Shown one piece after another: positions 1 through 5,197 of a DNA stretch of 11,175 nucleotides. Location of the stretch: positions 1 to 11,175 of the forward strand of contig PMJK01000092.1 in NCBI GenBank assembly GCA_003158505.1, given 5' to 3'. The stretch's first letter is position 1, and each line of letters opens with the position of its first letter. Source of the stretch: Holophagaceae bacterium. GTDB lineage: Bacteria; Acidobacteriota; Holophagae; Holophagales; Holophagaceae. The notes beneath the pieces are model-generated. The model searched no databases and was not told where the DNA came from. It saw only the letters and a program-made list of their open reading frames with translations. The position numbers and the translations under genes were made by a program.

Positions 1-71
1 CGGTGAAGAGGCCTATCCCCAAGGTCTCTGAACCACTTGGTCCATTCATCCGAGAAACGTGAATTTCTACC

Positions 72-83
72 TCATGGTCATGA
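72..83. repeat. 12-bp inverted repeat, possible operator
   Basis: TCATG-GT-CATGA is a perfect 5-bp inverted repeat with a 2-bp centre, about 140 bp upstream of the E1 start codon. Its size suits a dimeric DNA-binding protein. No regulator can be named from the sequence, and a match this short can arise by chance. Confidence 0.35.
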
Positions 84-90
84 ATTGATC

Positions 91-144
91 TGTGGTGGTC
101 TGTGCCACAACCCCAATTCCGGTCTTGGATGTGGATGGTCTGTG
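91..144. repeat. Inverted repeat plus 9-bp direct repeat upstream of E1
   Basis: TGTGG (91-95) and CCACA (105-109) form an inverted repeat around a 9-bp centre. That centre, TGGTCTGTG (96-104), recurs exactly at 136-144, 40 bp downstream, or close to four DNA turns. The flanks are also similar (TGTGG-TGGTC and TGTGGATGGTC). The arrangement suggests two sites bound on one DNA face by a regulator of the dehydrogenase gene. That role is inferred, and no local regulator gene is present. Confidence 0.35.
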
Positions 145-214
145 AAAAATTGAAGGTTAAATTCTGCCTCCTTAGGCTGCGTGCTAGATTGGGCCATTGA
201 CCACCCCTGGCAAG

Positions 215-219
215 AGGAG
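215..219 (+). promoter_or_regulatory. Ribosome binding site for the E1 gene
   Basis: AGGAG lies 5 nt ahead of the GTG at 225 and fixes this non-ATG codon as the start. No in-frame ATG nearby has a comparable site. Confidence 0.75.
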
Positions 220-224
220 TTCCT

Positions 225-2351
225 GTGGCCGACAGCTCCGTCCAGACTGCGGTTGCCACGACCCTCTCACCCGAGCAGCGGGTCCGCTTGTACCGTGCGA
301 TCTACGCGGCCCGCCGCATCGACGACAAGGAGATCCTGGGCAAGCGTCAGAACAAAGTCTTCTTCCAGATCAACGGAGTGGGACACGAGGCCATCCAGGC
401 CGCGGCAGCCATGGTGTTCCGCCCCGGCCATGACTGGTTCTTCTTCTACTACCGGGACCGGGCCCTGGCCTATGGGCTGGGCTACACGGCCAAGGAGATG
501 TTCCTGGGCTCCGTGGGCGCAGCGGCCGACCCCGCCAGCGGCGGCCGACAAATGCCCAGCCACTGGGGCCACAAGGGCCTCAACATCTTCACCACGTCCA
601 GCCCCACCGGCAGCCAATTGCTGCAGGCCGTGGGGGCTGCTGAAGCCGTGCTGCGGGCGGAGCAGGGCGGCGTGCAGGAGCAGCTGGGCATCGCGTCCGA
701 CGAGGTGGTCCTGGCCACCACGGGGGATGGGACCTGCAGCCAGGGCGAGTTCTGGGAGGCCATCAGCAACGCCGTGAACCTGAAGGCGCCGGTGGTCTTC
801 CTGGTGGAGGACAACGGCTACGCCATCAGCACACCCACGGAGGTCCAGTACCCCGGCGGTAACATCGCCGCCCTGCTGCAGGGCTATGCCGCCCACGGCC
901 TTCTCATCCTCGACGAAGTGGATGGCTGCGATCCCGTCGCCAGCTATGAGGCGATGAAGGCCGCCTATGCCCACGCCGGCGCGCGAAAAGGCCCGGCCCT
1001 GGTGCGGGCCAAGGTGATCCGTCCCTACAGTCACTCGCTGTCGGACGACGAGCAGCTCTACAAGTCCAAGACCCAACGGGAGACAGAGGCCCAGCGGGAT
1101 CCGGTCATCACCTTTGCCGATCAGTTGGTGACCTGGGGCGACCTTTCAGAGGTCCAGCTGCAGAGGCTAAAGGCGGAGGTCCAGGCCGAGATCGATTCCG
1201 CCTGGGAGGATGCGGAGAAGGCTCCGGGACCCGAACCCGGCAGCTACTACCGTCATCTCTACAGCGAAGCAGTGAATGCGACCTCCACCGCCTTCGATAC
1301 CGAAGCGGCCTCGGGGGATCAGACCACCGGCAAGAAGACGATGATCGACCTCATCAACGCCACCCTCAAGCACGAGATGGCGCGCGATCCCCGCATCCTG
1401 GTGTTCGGCGAAGACGTGGCCGATGTGAGCCGCGTGGACATCCAGGACGAAGTGAAGGGGAAGGGTGGTGTCTTCAAGGCCACCCACGGCCTGCAGAAGC
1501 AGTTCGGCGCCCACCGCGTGTTCAACTCACCGCTGGCGGAGGCCACCATCGTCGGCCGGGGCATCGGACTCGCGGTGAGGGGCTTCAAACCCGTGGTGGA
1601 GATCCAGTTCTTCGACTACATCTGGCCCGCCATGCAACAGCTTCGCGACGAGCTGGCCACCATCCGCTGGCGCTCGAATGGCGCCTTCAAGTCCCCACTG
1701 GTGGTGCGGGTGCCCATCGCGGGCTACCTCATGGGCGGCGCCACCTACCACAGCCAGTGCGGCGAGAGCACCTTCACCCACATTCCTGGCCTTCGCGTGG
1801 TGTGCCCCAGCACGGCCCTGGATGCCGCCGGCCTGCTCCGGACGGCCATCCGCTGCGACGATCCGGTGCTCTTCCTGGAACCCAAGCACCTCTACCGGCA
1901 GACCCACAACAAGGGCAACGATCCCGGCCCCGACTTCATGATCCCCTTCGGCAAGGCACGTACGGTGCGGGAGGGCACGAGCCTCTCCGTCATCACCTAT
2001 GGATGCACCGTCCACCGCGCCGTGCAGGCCGCCCGGGAAGCCGAGAAGGAAGGCATCTCCGTCGAGATCATCGATCTCCGGTCCCTCAACCCGTACGACT
2101 GGGCCGCCATCGAGTGCACGGTCAAGAAGACCCATCGGGTGATCGTGGCCCACGAGGATACGCTCAGTTGGGGTTACGGTAGCGAGATCGCCGCCCGGAT
2201 CGCCGACGAGCTGTTCTTCCACCTGGACGCGCCGGTGCGCCGGGTGGCGGCCAAGGACACCTGGGTGGCCTACTACCCGGCCCTGGAGGACGAGATCCTC
2301 CCCCAACCCAAGGACTTTCTGGAGGCCTACCGGAAACTAGCCGGCATTTGA
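225..2351 (+). CDS. 2-oxo acid dehydrogenase E1, fused alpha and beta subunits
   Basis: This is the thiamine-diphosphate E1 component of a 2-oxo acid dehydrogenase complex (pyruvate or branched-chain type), which decarboxylates the oxo acid and passes the acyl group to lipoyl-E2 in the cytoplasm. Residues 1 to about 345 are the alpha part. They include the YYRDRALAYG segment (75-84), PSHWGHKGLN (111-120), the ThDP/Mg motif GDG (167-169) closing at N197, and the SHSLSDDE loop (269-276) that holds the active-site His in this family. Residues about 370-708 are the beta part, with GEDV (395-398, the cofactor-binding Glu), GGATYHSQ (504-511, active-site His) and a C-terminal transketolase-like domain from about 575. 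A poorly conserved linker of about 25 residues joins them. At 708 residues it equals one alpha plus one beta chain. The start is GTG with AGGAG 5 nt upstream. No E2 or E3 gene is nearby, so the complex must be completed from elsewhere. Substrate preference cannot be read from the sequence; branched-chain 2-oxo acids are plausible. No frameshift is seen. Confidence 0.93.
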   Translation: MADSSVQTAVATTLSPEQRVRLYRAIYAARRIDDKEILGKRQNKVFFQINGVGHEAIQAAAAMVFRPGHDWFFFYYRDRALAYGLGYTAKEMFLGSVGAAADPASGGRQMPSHWGHKGLNIFTTSSPTGSQLLQAVGAAEAVLRAEQGGVQEQLGIASDEVVLATTGDGTCSQGEFWEAISNAVNLKAPVVFLVEDNGYAISTPTEVQYPGGNIAALLQGYAAHGLLILDEVDGCDPVASYEAMKAAYAHAGARKGPALVRAKVIRPYSHSLSDDEQLYKSKTQRETEAQRDPVITFADQLVTWGDLSEVQLQRLKAEVQAEIDSAWEDAEKAPGPEPGSYYRHLYSEAVNATSTAFDTEAASGDQTTGKKTMIDLINATLKHEMARDPRILVFGEDVADVSRVDIQDEVKGKGGVFKATHGLQKQFGAHRVFNSPLAEATIVGRGIGLAVRGFKPVVEIQFFDYIWPAMQQLRDELATIRWRSNGAFKSPLVVRVPIAGYLMGGATYHSQCGESTFTHIPGLRVVCPSTALDAAGLLRTAIRCDDPVLFLEPKHLYRQTHNKGNDPGPDFMIPFGKARTVREGTSLSVITYGCTVHRAVQAAREAEKEGISVEIIDLRSLNPYDWAAIECTVKKTHRVIVAHEDTLSWGYGSEIAARIADELFFHLDAPVRRVAAKDTWVAYYPALEDEILPQPKDFLEAYRKLAGI

Positions 2352-2406
2352 TATTCCAGATTTTTCTCGGACCCGACGATAGTGTGGAAACCCATCTGGA
2401 GGAGCG

Positions 2407-3195
2407 ATGCGTGTCTTGCTGATCACCCTGCTGCTGTCCACCACCGCGGTTTTCGCCCAGCTGGGCGCCCCGGGCGCCCCTGCCCAGGATTTTCAGCGCA
2501 CCTGGACCCTGGGCGGCCAGTCCTACGGACCCGACCTCACCGGGCACTTCGAGGGCAAAAGCAATGGCAACGATATCCTGGTGGATCTGAACTCGGATCT
2601 GGGCCTGGCCAGGGACAAGACGACCCCTGGTTTCTTGATAAATTACCAGGGCCCCCGGTTCGCCTTCCAGCTTTCTAACGGCACTGCGGACTACCGTGGC
2701 GATAGCGTGATGACCCGCCAGATTTATTTGAACGGAACCCCTTATAACATTGGTGAACAGGTGAAGTCCCACTTGAAGCTGGCCTGCGTGGACGGCACCT
2801 GGACCATCAAGTTTGTGCGTGGCTCGGATGCCTGGCTGGGCCTGGATCTCGGAGCGCAGGTCATGACGATCGACATGGATGCCATCGGCGTCACTTCGGG
2901 GGAAGCGGCAAGCAATAGGATTACTGCCACCATTCCGCAGATAGGTCTTTCAGCCGGTGGCCGGGGGCTCAATGGGGGCCTCGAAGCCAAGGCCTATATC
3001 CACTACCTTGGCTACAAGCAGGCCAAGTACACTTTGGTTGGGGCCGATCTCCGGTATTTTCCTGTGCGCTGGTTCGGGCTCCGCGCCTTTTATGAGGGCG
3101 GCAGCTTCGATGTGCCCAAGGGTTCAGTGAAGGATGATCTTGAATTCCAGCTGGATCGGAAAGGGGTTGGTTTCGGCGCTGTCGTCCGGTTCTGA
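2407..3195 (+). CDS. Secreted, probable outer-membrane beta-barrel protein of unknown function
   Basis: The 262-residue product begins with a clear signal peptide: Arg2, a hydrophobic core at 3-16, and a probable signal peptidase I site V-F-A|Q at 15-18. The mature chain has no long hydrophobic helix. It has many short alternating segments with aromatic residues, for example GFLINYQGPRFAFQL (75-89), AWLGLDLGAQVMTIDM (142-157) and ADLRYFPVRWFGLRAFYEGG (213-232), and it ends in ...GFGAVVRF. A C-terminal Phe on a beta strand is the usual signal for outer-membrane insertion by the Bam machinery. Together these indicate a small barrel of roughly 8-10 strands. The ATG has GGAGG 4 nt upstream (2398-2402). 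The gene begins 55 bp after the E1 stop with no terminator between, so read-through is possible, although the functions look unrelated. I do not recognise a named family. A structural or pore role is only a guess. Confidence 0.8.
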   Translation: MRVLLITLLLSTTAVFAQLGAPGAPAQDFQRTWTLGGQSYGPDLTGHFEGKSNGNDILVDLNSDLGLARDKTTPGFLINYQGPRFAFQLSNGTADYRGDSVMTRQIYLNGTPYNIGEQVKSHLKLACVDGTWTIKFVRGSDAWLGLDLGAQVMTIDMDAIGVTSGEAASNRITATIPQIGLSAGGRGLNGGLEAKAYIHYLGYKQAKYTLVGADLRYFPVRWFGLRAFYEGGSFDVPKGSVKDDLEFQLDRKGVGFGAVVRF

Positions 3196-3207
3196 TCACC
3201 GGGTGAT
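3195..3207. repeat. 13-bp palindrome overlapping the end of the beta-barrel gene
   Basis: ATCACC-G-GGTGAT starts on the last base of the TGA stop codon. As RNA it would be a 5-bp stem with a CGG loop. No T-run follows, so it is a poor intrinsic terminator. It could be a minor 3'-end structure or a binding site in the region ahead of the cold-shock gene. Confidence 0.3.
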
Positions 3208-3383
3208 TGTCCCTTAGTGCGCGATCATGGGAAAAGGTTGCAAAAAAAAAGAATGGACTGCGGCAATCCTGTCATGCTGTTCGCGTGACCCGCCAGGGGC
3301 GGACCTCACGCCTACGCAATGACGGCCTTGTCTGGGGAAAGTCATCGCTACACCATCACCAGACATTGCTGCAGGAAACAGTC
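3196..3383 (+). promoter_or_regulatory. Leader/promoter region of the cold-shock gene
   Basis: This 188-nt non-coding stretch precedes the cold-shock start codon. It includes an A9 tract (3242-3250) that could act as an upstream promoter element. TTGCAA (3238-3243) and TGGACT (3254-3259) are possible -35 boxes, but I found no good -10 partner. Cold-shock genes commonly have long structured 5' leaders that control translation with temperature, and the length here would allow that. No known cold-box or riboswitch was identified. Confidence 0.4.
3373..3377 (+). promoter_or_regulatory. Ribosome binding site for the cold-shock gene
   Basis: AGGAA lies 6 nt ahead of ATG 3384. It selects the start that gives a standard 67-residue cold-shock protein rather than an in-frame start at 3207 that would add 59 unrelated residues. 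Confidence 0.75.
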
Positions 3384-3587
3384 ATGGCTCAAGGCACCGT
3401 CAAGTGGTTCAACGCTGAAAAGGGCTTCGGTTTCATCACTCCCGACGAGGGTGGCGCGGATCTCTTCGTCCATCACACTGCCATCCAGGGCGGCGGGTTC
3501 CGCACGTTGGACGAGAATCAGCGCGTCAGCTTCGAAGTCGCGCAGGGCCAGAAGGGCCCCCAGGCGACCAACGTCCAGAAACTGTAG
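3384..3587 (+). CDS. cspA: Cold-shock domain protein, CspA family
   Basis: A 67-residue single cold-shock domain (OB fold) that binds single-stranded RNA and DNA, acting in the cytoplasm as an RNA chaperone or antiterminator. The sequence opens MAQGTVKWFNAEKGFGFI. RNP1 is KGFGFI (13-18) and RNP2 is LFVHH (27-31), with the conserved Trp8, Phe9, Phe15, Phe17, Phe28 and His30 on the nucleic-acid face. The C-terminal half, GGFRTLDENQRVSFEV...GPQATNVQKL, is standard for the family and the length is typical. It is a single-gene unit with a 188-nt leader and a strong terminator 15 nt after the stop. The symbol marks the family only. Most genomes carry several paralogues, and cold induction of this copy cannot be told from sequence. 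Confidence 0.96.
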   Translation: MAQGTVKWFNAEKGFGFITPDEGGADLFVHHTAIQGGGFRTLDENQRVSFEVAQGQKGPQATNVQKL

Positions 3588-3602
3588 TTTCGATCGATCC
3601 AG

Positions 3603-3630
3603 AAAAGGCGGCCCATCGGGTCGCCTTTTT
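3603..3630 (+). terminator. Intrinsic terminator after the cold-shock gene
   Basis: The left arm 3603-3614 pairs with the right arm 3618-3629 around an ATC triloop. The stem has 12 bp with a single G-T wobble. Its base is A-T pairs (AAAA/TTTT) and the T5 run 3626-3630 follows the GC-rich core. The A-rich left arm also allows some termination in the reverse direction. It separates csp from qor. Confidence 0.93.
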
Positions 3631-3673
3631 CGTATGCCTTGCCGTGAAGAGGGCAAAATGGCGGGGTTGAATG

Positions 3674-3689
3674 TTGGTCATCCGACCAA
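3674..3689. repeat. Perfect inverted repeat just upstream of qor, possible operator
   Basis: TTGGTC (3674-3679) and GACCAA (3684-3689) are perfect inverted arms around a 4-nt centre. The repeat ends one base before the ribosome binding site of qor (3691-3695). A bound protein could block transcription or the early transcript. As RNA, the hairpin would sit directly against the Shine-Dalgarno sequence. No regulator gene lies beside it. Confidence 0.45.
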
Positions 3690-3690
3690 T

Positions 3691-3695
3691 GGAGG
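3691..3695 (+). promoter_or_regulatory. Ribosome binding site for qor
   Basis: GGAGG sits 5 nt before ATG 3701. It favours that start over in-frame ATGs at 3671 and 3689, which lack such a site and would add residues not found in E. coli Qor. Confidence 0.75.
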
Positions 3696-3700
3696 CTCCC

Positions 3701-4687
3701 ATGAACCATCGCATCCTGTTCCGGGCGCCCGGCGGTCCGGAGGTCCTGGAGTGGGCTGAAGCACCACTGACCGCCCCAGGGCCAGGGGAGGCGCGGGTTC
3801 GCCATACCGCCATCGGCGTGAACTACATCGACATCTACCAGCGCTCCGGTGCCTACCCGGTTCCGCTTCCTGCCGCCCTGGGTTTTGAGGCCGCTGGGGT
3901 CGTTGAGGCCCTTGGAGGTGACGTCGCCGGACTCGAGGTGGGCCAGCGCGTGGCCTATGTGGACGGTCCCACGGGGGCCTATTCCGAGGCCCGGAATCAC
4001 CCCGTGGCTCGTCTGGTGCCCCTCCCTGGTTCCATTTCCGACGAAGAGGCGGCGGCCCTGATCTTCAAGGGCCTCACCGCCCACATGCTGGTTCGGCGAG
4101 TCTGGCGGCCCGCGAAAGGTGAATGGGCCCTCGTGCATGCGGCGGCGGGAGGAGTGGGCCTGATCCTCACGCGGTGGCTAGCCACAGAAGGCGCGAACGT
4201 GATCGGAGTCGTCAGCACCGAAGCGAAGGCGGACGCTGTGAAGGCCGAGGGCGCCCATTCCGTCCTTATCGTTCCCGGTGGAGGGTCCTATGGGGACCTA
4301 GCCTCCCAGGTGAGGCGCATCACCGGTGGGAAAGGCGTGCGGGTGGCCTACGATTCCGTGGGAAAGGACAGCTTCGAGGCCTCCCTGGACAGCCTGGCCC
4401 CCTTCGGCCTCCTGGCCTCCTTCGGCCGGTCCAGTGGCGCCCTCCCGATGGTGGATGTGGCCGATCTGGGCCGCCGGGGCGGCCTGGCCCTCCAGCGTCC
4501 GAGCCTCTTCCCGCATGTGGCTGATCCCGTGGATCTCCAGGCTGCGGCAAAGGACCTGTTTGAGGCCCATGTCAAAGGGGTGGTCAGGGCCCACATCCAC
4601 GATCGGGTGCCCCTTCGCGAGGCTGCTCGAGCGCACCGGCTTCTGGAGTCGCGCTCGACCCAGGGAGCGCTGCTGCTGATTCCCTGA
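3701..4687 (+). CDS. qor: NADPH:quinone oxidoreductase, zinc-free MDR family
   Basis: This cytoplasmic enzyme reduces quinones or other activated carbonyl compounds with NADPH. At 328 residues it matches E. coli Qor (327) almost exactly and is collinear with it from remembered sequence. Shared blocks include HGGPEVL-like GGPEVLEW (11-18), AIGVNYIDIYQRSGAYP (37-53), KGLTAHMLVRR (123-133) and the C-terminal LESRSTQGALLLIP (315-328). Domains are an N-terminal GroES-like fold (about 1-120) and a Rossmann fold with the nucleotide motif AAAGGVG (147-153) and YDSVG (217-221). The Cys/His/Glu ligands of zinc alcohol dehydrogenases are missing, as expected for this branch. It follows the csp terminator and is preceded by an inverted repeat at 3674-3689. 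It converges on the small membrane gene with 10 bp between the stops and no clear terminator there. Its physiological substrate is unknown; a role in quinone or electrophile stress is the family norm. Confidence 0.93.
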   Translation: MNHRILFRAPGGPEVLEWAEAPLTAPGPGEARVRHTAIGVNYIDIYQRSGAYPVPLPAALGFEAAGVVEALGGDVAGLEVGQRVAYVDGPTGAYSEARNHPVARLVPLPGSISDEEAAALIFKGLTAHMLVRRVWRPAKGEWALVHAAAGGVGLILTRWLATEGANVIGVVSTEAKADAVKAEGAHSVLIVPGGGSYGDLASQVRRITGGKGVRVAYDSVGKDSFEASLDSLAPFGLLASFGRSSGALPMVDVADLGRRGGLALQRPSLFPHVADPVDLQAAAKDLFEAHVKGVVRAHIHDRVPLREAARAHRLLESRSTQGALLLIP

Positions 4688-4697
4688 ATCAGGCGGG

Positions 4698-5048
4698 CTA
4701 GTGGTGCCCGTGGCCGTGATCGTCAGCCACGGCGGGCTTGCCGATGAACTCAGCCTTGCGGCCGAAAAAGATCACCCACAGCCCGAAGAGGGTGAGGACC
4801 AAAACCCCCAAGGCGAAACAGAACGGACGGGCGGCGGCCAAGGACGGGGACCGGAACCCCAAAAGGCCCATGGCGGCCCCGAAGAACCCGACCCCGATGA
4901 GCAGGATGCCCCAGCGGGCGGAAGCTACAGGATTCTGCCCCACTTCCTCGGGCAGGGTGCCGAGGGGTGTCTTCACCTCGCCGGCAATTTGAGTGCCCTG
5001 GAAGACGAGGATCAGGAAAAGAAGGAAATAGAAGGCCAGGAAGAGCAT
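4698..5048 (-). CDS. Small three-helix membrane protein with His-rich C-terminus
   Basis: A predicted 116-residue inner-membrane protein. Hydrophobic segments lie at about 1-17, 46-64 and 75-96. A polar stretch between the first two (18-45) includes GEVKTPLGTLPEEVG. The C-terminus ends DDHGHGHH (109-116), which could bind a divalent metal ion. I chose ATG 5048 because the minus strand has GGAG (5056-5059) 7 nt upstream. A TTG at 5063 would add five residues (MRSPP). The same DNA is open on the plus strand (4701-5081), but that product is a run of charged residues without a fold-like pattern, whereas this one has clean membrane helices. It is divergent from tetR across a 149-bp region with two palindromes and convergent with qor. 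No family is recognised. Links to efflux or metal handling are only suggested by position and the tail. Confidence 0.75.
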   Translation of the reverse strand: MLFLAFYFLLFLILVFQGTQIAGEVKTPLGTLPEEVGQNPVASARWGILLIGVGFFGAAMGLLGFRSPSLAAARPFCFALGVLVLTLFGLWVIFFGRKAEFIGKPAVADDHGHGHH

Positions 5049-5055
5049 GGGGGGA

Positions 5056-5059
5056 CTCC
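5056..5059 (-). promoter_or_regulatory. Ribosome binding site for the small membrane protein gene
   Basis: GGAG on the minus strand lies 7 nt before ATG 5048 and supports that start over the upstream TTG at 5063. Confidence 0.6.
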
Positions 5060-5110
5060 GCAAGGATCCAGAATCGCATAAAGCGCCCCGGGAGGCGATG
5101 GATGGCCGTC

Positions 5111-5120
5111 CGAACGTTCG
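5111..5120. repeat. 10-bp perfect palindrome between divergent genes
   Basis: CGAACGTTCG reads the same on both strands. It lies 3 bp upstream of the tetR -35 box and on the side facing the divergent membrane-protein gene. It does not resemble the two AT-rich palindromes nearby, so if functional it would bind a different protein. Confidence 0.3.
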
Positions 5121-5123
5121 AGG

Positions 5124-5151
5124 TTGACATCATCAATCGTTTGATTAATCT
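5124..5151 (+). promoter_or_regulatory. Probable sigma-70 promoter of the tetR-efflux operon
   Basis: TTGACA (5124-5129) is a consensus -35 box. With a 16-bp spacer, TAATCT (5146-5151) gives a weak -10 that keeps the key T1, A2 and T6 positions. The region is AT-rich against a GC-rich background and lies 46 bp upstream of the tetR start. The -10 assignment is less sure than the -35. Confidence 0.6.
5132..5149. promoter_or_regulatory. Operator-like palindrome O1, within the tetR promoter
   Basis: ATCAATCGTTTGATTAAT is an imperfect 18-bp palindrome with arms AT-AATC and GATT-AT. It fills the space between the -35 and -10 boxes. A repressor bound here would exclude RNA polymerase. The adjacent TetR-family protein is the likely ligand, since this family typically represses its own promoter. 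Confidence 0.6.
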
Positions 5152-5165
5152 TTAAATGTTGAATT

Positions 5166-5185
5166 GATCACTCGATTGATTGATC
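5166..5185. promoter_or_regulatory. Operator-like palindrome O2, between the tetR promoter and start codon
   Basis: GATCACTCGATTGATTGATC is a 20-bp imperfect palindrome with outer arms GATCA/TGATC fully matched and 16 of 20 positions symmetric. It shares the AATCA/TGATT half-site with O1. The two centres are 35 bp apart. It ends 2 nt before the tetR ribosome binding site. It is probably a second site for the same TetR protein. Confidence 0.55.
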
Positions 5186-5187
5186 CC

Positions 5188-5192
5188 AAGGA
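5188..5192 (+). promoter_or_regulatory. Ribosome binding site for tetR
   Basis: AAGGA lies 5 nt before ATG 5198. It rules out the in-frame TTG at 5180, which lies inside palindrome O2. Confidence 0.7.
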
Positions 5193-5197
5193 CCCCC

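Larger units (their letters stand above)
1..224. other. Gene-free region upstream of the E1 gene
   Basis: No convincing coding sequence was seen on either strand. The stretch is visibly richer in A+T than the gene that follows, especially from about 40 to 165, as expected for a promoter region. It contains a 12-bp perfect inverted repeat (72-83), a TGTGG/CCACA inverted repeat (91-109) and a 9-bp direct repeat (96-104 and 136-144). I could not settle on a -35/-10 pair. TTGAAG at 150-155 and TAGATT at 185-190 are weak candidates that do not pair well with each other. Confidence 0.6.

Noticed and set aside
181..777. Plus-strand open frame overlapping the E1 start
   Set aside because: The product is dominated by Pro, Ser, Arg and Trp with no motif, which is a frame-shifted reading of the E1 alpha region.
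267..1076. Long minus-strand open frame inside the E1 gene
   Set aside because: It lies antisense to a gene with clear family motifs, and its product is a low-complexity mix typical of high-GC shadow frames. The same holds for 1527-2306 (minus).
3207..3383. N-terminal extension of the cold-shock protein
   Set aside because: The 59 extra residues resemble no cold-shock protein, and AGGAA ahead of ATG 3384 gives the standard 67-residue form.
4683..4737. Possible bidirectional terminator between the convergent qor and membrane-protein genes
   Set aside because: CCTGAATCAGG (4683-4693) has too small a loop to form a hairpin. The larger stem of 4706-4737 is bulged, lies within the His-tail codons and has no T-run on either side.
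4701..5081. Plus-strand open frame opposite the small membrane protein
   Set aside because: Its product is a Glu/Gly/Gln/Pro-rich string without structure. The minus-strand reading has three clean membrane helices, a ribosome binding site and a plausible topology.
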